In this document: positions 24,384 to 33,538 of the stretch, in pieces
How the letters are laid out: each line of letters starts with the position of its first letter
How positions within the stretch are numbered: the first letter of the stretch is position 1
Assembly: GCF_003952505.1 (NCBI RefSeq)
Contig: NZ_CP034450.1
Coordinates: forward strand, 1,426,001 to 1,490,000
Origin: Mesorhizobium sp. M4B.F.Ca.ET.058.02.1.1
Lineage (GTDB): Bacteria; Pseudomonadota; Alphaproteobacteria; Rhizobiales; Rhizobiaceae
Reading direction: 5' to 3'
Length of the DNA: 64,000 nt
Translations under genes and position numbers: made by a program
Notes under the pieces: model-generated
What the model saw: the letters and a program-made list of their open reading frames with translations, nothing else
What the model was told of the DNA's origin: nothing
Database searches by the model: none

Positions 24384-26312
24384 CTATGGCTGCCCGAGAG
24401 GCTGCGCCTCGCCCGCCTCGCATTCCGGCAGTCGCACAGGTTTGGCGAGTTTCGCCAGCGCCTCGGGCTTGGCGCAAGCCGGAAAACCGGCGAGCGGCAT
24501 CGTTTCAATAAACCGGCTGCGCTCACTAGTGCTCAAGCCGACTTCATTGATCATGCTCTCGACGGTCAGGTCGGGGTACTGCTTGAGAGTTTCCCTAACC
24601 GCGGCATTCGCCTCATCCATCCGACCCAGAGCCGCAAGGGAGCCGCTAAACACCACCCACCTCCAATGGTCGTAGTTGTCAGGTGTCATGCGCTCCAGCA
24701 TCTTCAAGGCGTCCTCATACCGGCCGGCCATAAAATAGGCAGGGCCGAAGAAGTTGGACGTCCACATCGGATAGTTCGGGTCGAGCCGCATTACCTGGTC
24801 GACCATCTGAGCGCCGCGTTCGGGTTCACCGAAGCGTGCCGCATAGCCGGTATAGAACGTCAGGATTTCGGACGAACCGGGAGCAAGACGAAGGGCCGTA
24901 TCCAGTTCGGCCTTGGCGCGGGCGTTGTCGCCCTTGTGGCTGAGACTCATCCCAAACACGGCGTGTGCCTCAGCGTCGCCTGGATCGAGCCGCACCGCGT
25001 GTTCGGCCACATCGGCAGCCGCCTTGATCTCGCTCTCGGGATTGATACCGAAGCCAGCCAATATGCCATGCGCATGGTAAAGTTCTACCCAGGCGCGAGC
25101 CAGCCCGGGGTCCAGCTCAATGGCGCGGTTGAGAAGCGCGATTGCCTCCTGCTCATCGGCTACGGTGATCTCTTCAATCTTCTCGGTCCCGAGCAGATAA
25201 TAGTCGTAAGCATTTAGGTTTTCAGGTCGTTTGCGTTTGGCCGCGGCCCGCCCGGCCGTCTGAATCAACCCTACGCCACCGCCCAGCCGGTTGGAGACTT
25301 GCTCTGCGATCTCGGTCTGGACGGCGAACACGTCCTCAGCGGGCCGGTCCCAACGATCCGACCAAAGGTGGTTGCCGGTTAGTGCATCGATCAACTGTGC
25401 GGTGACCCGCACCCGCCCATCTTGCCGCTGGATGGAGCCTTCCAGTACGAAGCCGACATGGAGCGCACGCGCGACCTGGCGGGCATCCACCGGCTTGCCC
25501 TTGTAAACTTCCGTCGAATTCCGGGCCACGACGTCAAGTTCGGGAAACCGCGCGAGGTCGGTGATGATATCCTCAGTCAAGCCATCGGCCAAACGCCCGC
25601 TGGCCTCGTCGCCATAATTATTGAAAGGCAGCACCGCGACCGACGGCTTGGCCCCCAGTAACGCGGGCTGAAAGAACCACCAGGTCCCCACACCCACCAA
25701 AGCCAGCACCACGATCGCCGCCGCAGCCGTCCTGGTCCAGTGCGGCATCGCCTGGCGTAAGGTCCGGCGCAGCCGCTTGCCATCGAGCCTCACCCGGTAC
25801 ATCCGCACGGGGCGGTTGATATTCTTGACGTGCTGCTCGCCGACGAAATCGAGTGGCCAATCAAGCTTGCCCTGCAAATGGTCGTAGGCCGTACCTGACA
25901 CCATCACCCCGCCCGGCTCGGCAAGCTGCTCTATGCGAGCGGCGATATTGACGCCGTCGCCATACACATCGCCATCCACCAGCGCCACATCGCCAAGATT
26001 TATCCCGATGCGGAACACGATCCGCTCTTGCTCCGGCAGTCCACCATTGCGAACGGCCACAGCTTTTTGAATTTCGGCTGCGCAGATCACCGCATCGACC
26101 ACGCTGTCGAAGACGACAAGTGCGCCATCTCCCAACAGCTTGACAATTCGACCCTGATGCAGAGCGATCGCCGTATCGGTTACGTCGGCCCGGATAGCTC
26201 TCAGGCGCTCGATTGTGCCAGCTTCGTCAATCTCGGTCGCCTTTGAATAGCCGACCATATCCACTGCAAGGATCGCCAGCAGTTTCCGGTTCATTGGAGG
26301 GACGATCATCAT
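24384..26312 (-). CDS. Class III adenylate/guanylate cyclase with TolB-like and TPR regions
   Basis: The protein has 642 residues (ATG 26312 with GGGGCAGG close upstream, or ATG 26294). The N-terminal cyclase domain has both metal aspartates (LAVDMVGYSK and LGDGALVVF) and the transition-state asparagine/arginine pair in GDGVNIAARIE, so it should be active. A single membrane span follows at about 205-225 (AAAAIVVLALVGVGTWWFF), then a TolB/FlgO-like domain beginning PSVAVLPFNNYGDE, then TPRs to the end. The same C-terminal plan is used by the CadC-like regulator at 50608-52107. Rhizobia carry many such cyclases; the cytoplasmic catalytic domain would make cAMP in response to something sensed by the periplasmic part. 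Confidence 0.87.
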   Translation of the reverse strand: MMIVPPMNRKLLAILAVDMVGYSKATEIDEAGTIERLRAIRADVTDTAIALHQGRIVKLLGDGALVVFDSVVDAVICAAEIQKAVAVRNGGLPEQERIVFRIGINLGDVALVDGDVYGDGVNIAARIEQLAEPGGVMVSGTAYDHLQGKLDWPLDFVGEQHVKNINRPVRMYRVRLDGKRLRRTLRQAMPHWTRTAAAAIVVLALVGVGTWWFFQPALLGAKPSVAVLPFNNYGDEASGRLADGLTEDIITDLARFPELDVVARNSTEVYKGKPVDARQVARALHVGFVLEGSIQRQDGRVRVTAQLIDALTGNHLWSDRWDRPAEDVFAVQTEIAEQVSNRLGGGVGLIQTAGRAAAKRKRPENLNAYDYYLLGTEKIEEITVADEQEAIALLNRAIELDPGLARAWVELYHAHGILAGFGINPESEIKAAADVAEHAVRLDPGDAEAHAVFGMSLSHKGDNARAKAELDTALRLAPGSSEILTFYTGYAARFGEPERGAQMVDQVMRLDPNYPMWTSNFFGPAYFMAGRYEDALKMLERMTPDNYDHWRWVVFSGSLAALGRMDEANAAVRETLKQYPDLTVESMINEVGLSTSERSRFIETMPLAGFPACAKPEALAKLAKPVRLPECEAGEAQPLGQP

Positions 26313-26347
26313 CCTGCCCCGGACCCATCATTGCCAAAATGGTACAC

Positions 26348-26467
26348 CTAACCCAGCATGCTGACGAGAGGCCCGACCCACCAGGCCAGGATGTCGTCCA
26401 TTGGTCCGGCGGTCGGAAAGGTCGCTTCCACACTGCGCTGGGCCACCGGAATGGCGCTGAAGAGATA
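26348..26467 (-). pseudogene. Possible C-terminal remnant of a membrane protein
   Basis: Just after ribF, one minus-strand frame reads NYLFSAIPVAQRSVEATFPT, then AGPMDDILAWWVGPLVSMLG and a TAG. The composition is protein-like and ends in a hydrophobic helix, but no start codon with a ribosome-binding site is available and the frame runs back into ribF. I do not recognise a family. It could be a remnant left by deletion, or chance. Confidence 0.25.
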
Positions 26468-26469
26468 GT

Positions 26470-27462
26470 TCAGAACGCCACGGCTGCGTCCAGCTCCGAA
26501 AGCGGGCGCACGCCTGCCAGCAGCGCCCTCGCCTCGGCCTCGTCGCGCTTCATCTGCGCGACCAGCGCATCCAGCCCGTCGAACTTCAGCTCCGGCCGCA
26601 GGAAGCCGAAGATCGACACCTCGCAGGCCTCGCCATAGAGGTCGCCGGAGAAGTCGAAGACGAAGGTTTCGAGCAGCGGCGCGCCATTGTCGTCGACGGT
26701 CGGACGACGGCCGAAGCTGGCGACGCCGTCATGCAGCGTGCCGTCGGCGCGGCGGAAGCGGACGGCATAAATCCCTTCCTTGAGAGAAGCTTCCGGCGAA
26801 AGCCTCATGTTGGCAGTCGGAAAGCCAAGCGTACGGCCGAGCTTCTGGCCGCCGATCACCTCGGCCTCGACGGTGAAGCGGTAGCCGAGCAGGCCGGCGG
26901 CCTCGGCCACCGCGCCTTCGCCGAGAAGCGCGCGGATGCGGCTCGACGAGATCACCTCGGCCCCCTCGTCGCGAAAGGCGTCGACCAGCGTCACGCCAAA
27001 GCCGTGGCGCTCGCCCGCCGCCATCAGGAAGGCGGGGCCGCCCTGGCGGTCCTTGCCGAAATGGAAATCGAAGCCGGTGACGGCGTGCGTGACGCCGAGA
27101 TTCCTTTCCAGAACCCCGGTCACGAAGTCTTCTGCCGAGAGCGCGGCGAAATCGCGCGTGAAGGGCTGCTCGACCAGCGCGGCGAACCCGAGAAGCGACA
27201 GGAGCCGGGCCTTCATCGGCGGTGGCGTCAGCACGAAGAGCGGAACCTCGGGCCGGAAGACCTTTCGCGGATGCGGCTCGAAGCTCAGCACCATGGCCGG
27301 CGCGCCGCGGCGCCGCGCTTCGGCCAGCGCGCGCTCCAGCACCGCCTGGTGGCCGCGATGGACGCCGTCGAAATTGCCGATCGCCACCACGCCGCCGCGC
27401 AAATGGGTCGGCAGCGGCGATGTCGCCGAGATGCGCGCGAAGCTTTGTGAGGTTTCCGTCAT
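26470..27462 (-). CDS. ribF: Bifunctional riboflavin kinase/FAD synthetase
   Basis: The 330-residue protein shows the FAD-synthetase half with the nucleotidyl-transfer motif GNFDGVHRGHQ (residues about 29-39) and SSSRIR (about 172), and the riboflavin-kinase half with RTLGFPTANM (about 210) and PTVDDNG and ETFVFDFSGDLYG (about 255-275). It converts riboflavin to FMN and FAD. It starts nine bases after the stop of the HAD hydrolase gene and is co-directional, so the two form an operon. No FMN riboswitch is visible upstream. Confidence 0.95.
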   Translation of the reverse strand: MTETSQSFARISATSPLPTHLRGGVVAIGNFDGVHRGHQAVLERALAEARRRGAPAMVLSFEPHPRKVFRPEVPLFVLTPPPMKARLLSLLGFAALVEQPFTRDFAALSAEDFVTGVLERNLGVTHAVTGFDFHFGKDRQGGPAFLMAAGERHGFGVTLVDAFRDEGAEVISSSRIRALLGEGAVAEAAGLLGYRFTVEAEVIGGQKLGRTLGFPTANMRLSPEASLKEGIYAVRFRRADGTLHDGVASFGRRPTVDDNGAPLLETFVFDFSGDLYGEACEVSIFGFLRPELKFDGLDALVAQMKRDEAEARALLAGVRPLSELDAAVAF

Positions 27463-27471
27463 GGAACGCCC

Positions 27472-28332
27472 CTATTGCAGCCTTGGAATGACCGCGACCG
27501 GGCGGTAGCCGTGCTTATCGAGAAAGGCGGCGAGCCTGTCGGGATCGGGCTGCAGCGGATCGCCATAGTCGCGGGCATGGATGCCTCCCGAGACATAGAG
27601 CACGTCGAATCCATTGTCGGCCGCGCCCTTGATGTCGGTCATCAAGCCGTCGCCGATGGCCAGCACCCGCGAGCGTTCGACGGGACGCCCGAGCAGGCCG
27701 GCAACCTCCTTCATCGCGACGTCGTAGATCGGCGCGTAGGGTTTGCCGGCGATCAGGGTTCGCCCGCCAAGCTGGGCGTAGTCGCGGGCAAGCGCACCGG
27801 CGCACCAGATCAAGCGTTCGCCGCGCTCCACCACGATGTCGGGGTTGGCGCAGATGAACGGCAGGTCGCGGGCGCGCAGCCGCTGCAGCAAGTCGGCATA
27901 GTCGGAAGGCTTTTCCACCTCGTCGTCGAACAGGCCGGTGCAGACCACGCCGGAGGCCTCGAACTCCTCGACCAGATCGACGCCGAGGCTGTCATAGAGG
28001 GTGAAATCGCGGTCGGGGCCGATGTGGAAGATCTTTCTCGGGCCCTCGGCGATCAGATCGCGGGTGACGTCGCCGGAGGTGACGATGCGGTCATAGGCGT
28101 CGGTGGGAACGCCTATCGCGTTCATCTGCGCAACGACATCGGCGCTGCGGCGCGGCGAGTTGGTGATCAGCACGATCGGGACGTCCGCCGCGCGCGCCGC
28201 GGCCAGTGCCAGCGCGGCCTGGGGAAAATGCCATTCGCCATTGTGCACCACGCCCCAGACATCGCACAGGATGGCCGAATAGGCACCCGACAAATCCGCG
28301 AGCGAGCCGATGATGTCTGGCAGATCCGCCAT
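27472..28332 (-). CDS. HAD-superfamily subfamily IIA hydrolase (TIGR01459-like)
   Basis: The 286-residue protein has motif I LCDVWGVVHNG (nucleophile aspartate about residue 24; a tryptophan replaces the usual second aspartate position context), motif II ITNSPR (about 57), motif III lysine in AGKPYAPIY (about 196) and motif IV IGDGLMTDIKGAADNG (about 228). This is the NagD/CbbY-like IIA cap type found directly upstream of ribF in many Rhizobiales, and may act on a nucleotide or flavin phosphate. The link to riboflavin is from context only. Confidence 0.88.
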   Translation of the reverse strand: MADLPDIIGSLADLSGAYSAILCDVWGVVHNGEWHFPQAALALAAARAADVPIVLITNSPRRSADVVAQMNAIGVPTDAYDRIVTSGDVTRDLIAEGPRKIFHIGPDRDFTLYDSLGVDLVEEFEASGVVCTGLFDDEVEKPSDYADLLQRLRARDLPFICANPDIVVERGERLIWCAGALARDYAQLGGRTLIAGKPYAPIYDVAMKEVAGLLGRPVERSRVLAIGDGLMTDIKGAADNGFDVLYVSGGIHARDYGDPLQPDPDRLAAFLDKHGYRPVAVIPRLQ

Positions 28333-28590
28333 GCTGTCTACCCTGCCGATCGTTGCGAAAGCCGCCGCCGACGGTCCGCCGCGGCCGGTCCCGCATTAAC
28401 CGAAGCGCCTCATCCTGTCACCAGCTTTCGGCAGACAGCACCCGCTACCGCAGGACTGATACCGTGGGCAGGACACGCGTTCGTGACTGAATTCCCAGGC
28501 CCCTCGGCACCCTCGCCGCGAGCCCGATGGTTAACGGGCCTTGAAAACGCAGGTTGAGGTTGGATGCATTCGCGCAACCTGAAATTTAAT

Positions 28591-28614
28591 GATCTGTGAC
28601 CATGGTTGCAGATC
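28591..28614. promoter_or_regulatory. Imperfect 24-bp palindrome upstream of TadG-like gene
   Basis: GATCTGTGACC and GGTTGCAGATC face each other around a central AT pair; eight or nine of eleven positions are complementary. It sits 42 bp before the start codon and directly before a second palindrome, so it is a candidate operator. Confidence 0.35.
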
Positions 28615-28617
28615 AAC

Positions 28618-28633
28618 TACGACCTTGGTCGTA
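28618..28633. promoter_or_regulatory. Perfect 16-bp palindrome overlapping a possible promoter
   Basis: TACGACC and GGTCGTA are exact inverted repeats with a two-base spacer. The right end runs into TATATT (28632-28637), a plausible -10 box 18 bases before the ATG at 28656. A protein bound here would cover the promoter, which points to repression of the three TadG-like genes. Confidence 0.45.
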
Positions 28634-28655
28634 TATTAGTGGGGGACTAAAGGCT

Positions 28656-30572
28656 ATGATCCGCAAGTTCGGAGCGATGATCCGCAGCTTCGTGCACAAC
28701 AGGCGGGGCAACTATGCCTTGATTGCCGTCATCACGATGGTGCCTGTGATGGGCGGCGTGGCATTGGCGGTCGACTATACGGAGCTGGTTCGCCAAAAAC
28801 AGGAAACGTTGAACGCGCTCGATGCCGCCGGCGTCGCCACGGCGCAGCAGATCGTCGCCAATGTAAGCGATGCCGATGCCAAGGCTTATGCGAAGAACTT
28901 CTTCGAAGCCAATCTGTCGCATGTCAGCCCGGCCGACACCACGCTGAGCGTCACCTTGCCCAACAACAATAGCGGTGGCGGCACGCTGAAGCTTTGCGCG
29001 AACCTGCGCTACCATCCGTTTTTCCTGCCGGCTGCCGCAATGCTGATCGGCAGGACGGCCAGCGACCGAAGCTTGGCCGCGTGCTCGGAAGTCCGACTGA
29101 AGAACACCCTGGAAGTCGCCCTGGTGCTCGACAATTCCGGCTCGATGAGCACGAATGGATCCGGTACCGGCCAGCAGCGAATAGAGTTGCTCAAGACCGC
29201 CGCGACAGAACTCGTCAACACGTTGGCCCTGCAGGCAGGCCAAATGAAGCAGGTCACCAAGCCGGTGCAATTCGCCCTGGTACCGTTTTCGGCCTCGGTC
29301 AATGTCGGCTCAGCCAACAAGGACAAGACCTGGATGGATCTCGGCGGCATCTCGCCGGTGCATCATGAGAATTTCGACTGGACGCAGATGAACAAGACCG
29401 TCTCCGGCGTCGATCCGAACAAATACATCGAGAAGGTTGGCGACGCCTACTACCAGAGGGGCACCGGCTGGGGCGCCGACGCGGGCAAGGCAATGACCCG
29501 CTTCACCCTCTACCAGGATATGATGGCCACGACGCGAACCTGCACCAAGAAAAACCACGGCACGTGTCAGACTTATGTCGACACGACCGCCCAATACCAA
29601 GCCTGGAAAGGCTGCGTGGAAGCAAGGCCGTATCCTTACAATGTGGACGATACGACGCCGGCAACGTCCACACCCGCCAGCCTGTTCGTCCCGATGTTCG
29701 CTCCGGACGAGGCCGGCAATTTCTGGACCGACTCCACCCACGCCAGCACGACGTCATGGGGTTACACCAACAATTGGTGGGTGGATTCGGCCGACAGCCT
29801 GGCCGTCGCAAAACGCCAGTCGGATATGCGCAAGTATTTCGTCACAAAGCCCTACAACGCGGCGGCGGAGCCGGCTGACGGCGGCCCCAACTCCGGGTGC
29901 ACGACTGCCGCCATCACGCCGTTGCAGGACATAACCACGACCACGGGCAAGAACACCATCACAAGCGCCATCAGCGCGATGACACCAACAGGCAATACCA
30001 ACGTGCCGGAAGGGCTTGCCTGGGGCTGGCGGGCATTGTCGAGCAATGAGCCTTTCACGGACGGCCGGGCCAACACCGAAAGAGGCAACGACAAGGTCGT
30101 CATCGTGCTGACCGACGGCGCCAACACCTACAGCCCGATCGCCGACGCCACCTACGCCAAGAACATGTCGACTTACGCCGCGTATGGCTACACGGGCCTG
30201 ACCTATCCGGGCTCCGGCACGTTGACCCGACTGTTCATGAACACCAGCGCTTCCGTTGGCAAGACGACCTACACCGCCGCCAACTACACGACGGCGCTCG
30301 ACGAGCAGATGCAGACGCTTTGCGCCAATGCAAAGAATTCGAACGTCATCGTGATGACGGTTTCGCTTGACCTCGTGGAAACCAAATCCGCGGAAAAGGC
30401 CGCAATGGCTGCGCTGAAGACCTGTTCCTCGGACTCGAGGTTCCGAAAAGACCCGGCCGACCCGACCGGCAAGACAGCGGCGAAATTGTACTGGAACGCG
30501 ACCGGCGCCACGCTGTCGAAAAGCTTCAAGGAAATCGCCGACGAACTGTCGAACCTGCGCATCGTCAGCTGA
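28656..30572 (+). CDS. TadG-like surface protein with von Willebrand A domain (first copy)
   Basis: From ATG 28656 (AAAGG two bases upstream; ATG 28677 is an alternative) the protein has 638 residues. The N-terminus RRGNYALIAVITMVPVMGGV with a single span and DY after it is the TadE/TadG signature. A VWA domain starts near residue 150 with the metal site DNSGSMS (about 156-162). The later aspartate in IVLTDGANTY lies near 482, because a 200-residue insert rich in W, Y, T and paired cysteines interrupts the fold. Such proteins are anchored in the inner membrane with a large periplasmic or surface part, and in Tad systems they help pilus assembly or adhesion. No other tad genes are nearby. Confidence 0.82.
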   Translation: MIRKFGAMIRSFVHNRRGNYALIAVITMVPVMGGVALAVDYTELVRQKQETLNALDAAGVATAQQIVANVSDADAKAYAKNFFEANLSHVSPADTTLSVTLPNNNSGGGTLKLCANLRYHPFFLPAAAMLIGRTASDRSLAACSEVRLKNTLEVALVLDNSGSMSTNGSGTGQQRIELLKTAATELVNTLALQAGQMKQVTKPVQFALVPFSASVNVGSANKDKTWMDLGGISPVHHENFDWTQMNKTVSGVDPNKYIEKVGDAYYQRGTGWGADAGKAMTRFTLYQDMMATTRTCTKKNHGTCQTYVDTTAQYQAWKGCVEARPYPYNVDDTTPATSTPASLFVPMFAPDEAGNFWTDSTHASTTSWGYTNNWWVDSADSLAVAKRQSDMRKYFVTKPYNAAAEPADGGPNSGCTTAAITPLQDITTTTGKNTITSAISAMTPTGNTNVPEGLAWGWRALSSNEPFTDGRANTERGNDKVVIVLTDGANTYSPIADATYAKNMSTYAAYGYTGLTYPGSGTLTRLFMNTSASVGKTTYTAANYTTALDEQMQTLCANAKNSNVIVMTVSLDLVETKSAEKAAMAALKTCSSDSRFRKDPADPTGKTAAKLYWNATGATLSKSFKEIADELSNLRIVS

Positions 30573-30619
30573 CCGATGAAAGCGCCTTGCAGCCCCCCGC
30601 CCAGGGCCGCTTACGCGAT

Positions 30620-32584
30620 ATGCGTGACTTCTGGCGTGACTTCTGCCGCGACCGGCGCGGCAACTATGCCCTCATGACCGTGCTCGCCATGGTGCCGCTG
30701 ATGGGAGCCGTGGCGCTGAGCGTCGACTATTCGAGCATGATCAGCGAGAAACAGAAGGTGGTGAACGCGCTCGACGCCGCCAATTTCGCCACCGCCCGCC
30801 GCCTTGCCGAAGGCGCCACCGATGACCAGCTGAGGGCCTATGCGCTGGAGTTCTTCAAGGCCAACCTCGGCGACAGTATCGATCCGGCCAACACCACGCT
30901 CAGCGTCACGCTGCCCAGCAGCACCACCGGCGGCGGCCTGGTGAAGCTCTGCGCGGCGCTGGTCTACAAGCCCTATTTCCTGCCGGCGGCGGCGATGCTG
31001 ATCGATAAACAGTCTTCCGACGTCGACTACTCGGTATGCTCGGAAGTGCGGTTGAAAAACACGCTGGAAGTCGCCATGGTGCTCGACAATTCCGGCTCGA
31101 TGAGCAACCTCGGCACCGGCGCGGGGCAAAAGCGCATCGACCTGCTCAAGCAGGCCGCCAAGCAGCTCGTCGACACGCTGGCGCAGCAGGCGGCCGCAAT
31201 CAAGCAGATCGACAAGCCGGTCCAGTTCAGCATCGTGCCCTTCGCCGCCTCGGTGAATGTCGGGACGCAGAACGACAACGCTTCCTGGATGGACACCTAT
31301 GGGCTGTCGCCGGTACACCACGAGAATTTCGACTGGACGACGCTGAACGCCACCAACAAATACGCGCAGAAGTTCAACGGCATCTGGTACAAGAAGGGCT
31401 CCGACTGGGGCGAGCAGGAAGGCCAGATGCTGACCCGCTTCTCGCTCTACCGCGACATGAAGGTGGTCACCAGCCATGAGCGCATCGTCGGCTCCAAGCG
31501 CGTGGTCTGCGACGAATATCGTTCGAACCATACCTGCAAACGCAGCCACGACGAATACGACTACAACGACACCTACGGCCCGTTCGCCAGCTGGCAGGGC
31601 TGCGTCGAGGACCGTCCCTACCCTTACAATGTCAATGACGCGCCGGCCTCCGGCGGCCCCAACAACACCGGCACCGGCGTCGGCGACCCGGCAACCATGT
31701 TCGTCCCCATGTTCGCGCCGGACGAGCCGGGCAACCACTGGTATCTGACGCAGGATCCCGACGAGGCGAAACCGGTCACCTATGGCGCGGCCAACAGCTG
31801 GTGGAACGACGATCCGTCGAGCACCACCGGCAAGACACGGCAATCCAACATGGCCAAGTATTTCCAGCCGCGGCCGATCAATGCGCCCGTGCTGTCGACC
31901 GGTGCCGGTCCCAACTACAGCTGCACCACGACGCCGATCACACCGCTGACCGATGTCACCCAGGCGGCAGGGCTGACGGCGATCAAGGCGGCGATCGACC
32001 TGATGCAGCCGAACGGCAACACCAATGTGCCGGAAGGCATGGCCTGGGGCTGGCGCACCGTATCGAGCACCGAGCCCTTCACCGAAGGGCGGCCAGAGAG
32101 CGAGCGCGGCAATGACAAGGTCGTCATCGTGCTCACCGACGGCGAGAATACCTATTCGACGGTCAGCAGCGACCCGGCCGGCAACAAGTCGACCTATGCC
32201 GCCTATGGATACACCGGCCTCGCCTATCACGGCACGGCCTTGACCCGGCTGTTCACCGGCACGTCGAGCGCCATCGGCCAGTTCAACTATACGTCCAGCA
32301 ACTACACCGCCGCGCTCAACGAGCAGATGGCGAGCCTGTGCGACAACGCCAAGGCGGCCAACATCATGGTGATGACCGTCGCGCTCGACATGTCCTTGAC
32401 GGATTCCGGCGACAAGAAGGCGATGGACGCGCTGAAGGCCTGCTCTTCCGACTCTCGCTTCCGCAAGGATCCGATCGACCCCAGCAAGCCGGCCAAGCTG
32501 TTCTGGAACGCGACCGGCGCTACGCTGTCGGACAATTTCAAGGAAATTGCGAACGAATTGTCGAATTTGCGCGTGGTGGGGTAA
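30620..32584 (+). CDS. TadG-like surface protein with von Willebrand A domain (second copy)
   Basis: This paralogue of the preceding gene has 654 residues with the same order: DRRGNYALMTVLAMVPLMGA span, VWA metal site DNSGSMS near 153, a long insert, IVLTDGENTY near 503 and the closing motif FKEIANELSNLRVV. ATG 30620 is chosen because it aligns with the first copy, although its ribosome-binding site is poor; TTG 30587 is an alternative. Only 47 bp separate the two genes, so they are probably one transcript and arose by tandem duplication. The inserts differ most: this copy has an extra CDEYRSNHTCKR cysteine pair. Confidence 0.82.
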   Translation: MRDFWRDFCRDRRGNYALMTVLAMVPLMGAVALSVDYSSMISEKQKVVNALDAANFATARRLAEGATDDQLRAYALEFFKANLGDSIDPANTTLSVTLPSSTTGGGLVKLCAALVYKPYFLPAAAMLIDKQSSDVDYSVCSEVRLKNTLEVAMVLDNSGSMSNLGTGAGQKRIDLLKQAAKQLVDTLAQQAAAIKQIDKPVQFSIVPFAASVNVGTQNDNASWMDTYGLSPVHHENFDWTTLNATNKYAQKFNGIWYKKGSDWGEQEGQMLTRFSLYRDMKVVTSHERIVGSKRVVCDEYRSNHTCKRSHDEYDYNDTYGPFASWQGCVEDRPYPYNVNDAPASGGPNNTGTGVGDPATMFVPMFAPDEPGNHWYLTQDPDEAKPVTYGAANSWWNDDPSSTTGKTRQSNMAKYFQPRPINAPVLSTGAGPNYSCTTTPITPLTDVTQAAGLTAIKAAIDLMQPNGNTNVPEGMAWGWRTVSSTEPFTEGRPESERGNDKVVIVLTDGENTYSTVSSDPAGNKSTYAAYGYTGLAYHGTALTRLFTGTSSAIGQFNYTSSNYTAALNEQMASLCDNAKAANIMVMTVALDMSLTDSGDKKAMDALKACSSDSRFRKDPIDPSKPAKLFWNATGATLSDNFKEIANELSNLRVVG

Positions 32585-32679
32585 GGCACATCAAAGGATG
32601 CCGGTGCGTTGAAGATCGTCCTTCGCCATGCCGATCCTATAAGCTCGCCTCGTCCGGCGGCCTCGTCGTCGGTAAGTAG

Positions 32680-32696
32680 AAGGCTACAAAAGCCTT
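32680..32696 (+). terminator. Short hairpin after the TadG-like pair
   Basis: AAGGCT and AGCCTT form a six-base stem with a five-base loop ACAAA, about 95 bases after the stop of the second TadG-like gene. There is no T run, so termination is weak or factor dependent. Confidence 0.3.
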
Positions 32697-32730
32697 GGAG
32701 ATGAGTGCCTTCGTTTGAGACTGTGCAGCG

Positions 32731-32748
32731 CACGTCCATTTGGACGTG
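32731..32748. promoter_or_regulatory. Perfect 18-bp palindrome upstream of LysE gene
   Basis: CACGTCCA and TGGACGTG are exact inverted repeats around TT, the size expected for a dimeric repressor site. It lies 157 bp before the LysE-family start, a little far for a core promoter. Confidence 0.35.
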
Positions 32749-32905
32749 ACCGCGGAGGCAGGCCGAGACTACCCACCAACCTGCGGCATGCCACCCTGGC
32801 GCAACGGCCGGCGCCGGCAAGCCCTTGTGCGCGTTCGCGGCGCAAGGCACAAGTCGGTGCTCGCCGGCATCGGACCGTCCCTGCCGCATGCGCTGGAGTC
32901 AAGCA

Positions 32906-33538
32906 ATGCCCGACGTCGCCAACCATCTGACCTTCGCGCTGGTCTGCCTCGGCATGGTGCTGACGCCGGGGCCGAACATGATCTACCTGATCTCGCGTTC
33001 GCTGTCGCAAGGGCCGAAGGCCGGGCTGATCTCGCTTGGCGGCGTCGCCTGCGGTTTCCTGTTCTACGTGGTCTCGGCGGCCTTCGGCATCACCGCGCTG
33101 CTGCTTGCCGTGCCCTTCGCCTATGACGTGCTGCGCATTTCCGGCGCGCTCTATCTTCTGTGGCTCGCCTGGCAAGCGGTGAGGCCCGGCGGGCGCTCGC
33201 CGTTCCACGTCCGCGAGATGCCGAAGGACAGGCCGCGCAAGCTGTTCGCGATGGGGCTTATGACCAACCTGCTCAACCCCAAGGTGGCGGTGCTCTACCT
33301 TTCGCTGCTGCCGCAGTTCATCAACCCGGCCAAGGGCCATGTCCTGTCGCAGCTTCTGGTGCTGGGCGTCACCCAGATCTCGATCAGCCTCACCGTCAAT
33401 GCCATCATCGCGGTGACAGCCGGCTCGATCGCGACCTTCCTCGCCGGACGACCGCTGTGGATGGTCATCCAGCGCTGGATGATGGGCACGGTGCTGGCGG
33501 CGCTGGCTCTGAGGATGGCAACCGAAGCGCAGCGCTGA
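32906..33538 (+). CDS. LysE/RhtB family amino-acid exporter
   Basis: The start ATG 32906 has GGAG seven bases upstream. The 210-residue protein has the family's opening motif LTPGPNMIYLISRSLSQGPKAG and the GLMTNLLNPKVAVLYLSLLPQF motif near the middle, with five or six membrane spans. It exports amino acids or related metabolites such as homoserine lactones. It lies between the TadG-like genes without an obvious functional link, and has its own upstream region of 321 bp. Confidence 0.9.
   Translation: MPDVANHLTFALVCLGMVLTPGPNMIYLISRSLSQGPKAGLISLGGVACGFLFYVVSAAFGITALLLAVPFAYDVLRISGALYLLWLAWQAVRPGGRSPFHVREMPKDRPRKLFAMGLMTNLLNPKVAVLYLSLLPQFINPAKGHVLSQLLVLGVTQISISLTVNAIIAVTAGSIATFLAGRPLWMVIQRWMMGTVLAALALRMATEAQR

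Larger units (their letters stand above)
28333..28655. other. Intergenic region between HAD hydrolase and first TadG-like gene
   Basis: These 323 bp separate two divergent genes. The left two thirds show no gene; a small hairpin GCCCG/CGGGC lies near 28522. The last 70 bp before the TadG-like gene are richer in AT and hold two palindromes (listed separately) and a possible -10 box TATATT at 28632-28637. Confidence 0.6.
32585..32905. other. Intergenic region between second TadG-like gene and LysE gene
   Basis: No gene is visible in these 321 bp. They contain a short hairpin (32680-32696) and a perfect palindrome (32731-32748), listed separately, and the ribosome-binding site GGAG before the LysE start. 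Confidence 0.6.

Noticed and set aside
30611..32230. 539-codon minus-strand ORF
   Set aside because: Antisense of the second TadG-like gene, which has clear motifs and a paralogue.
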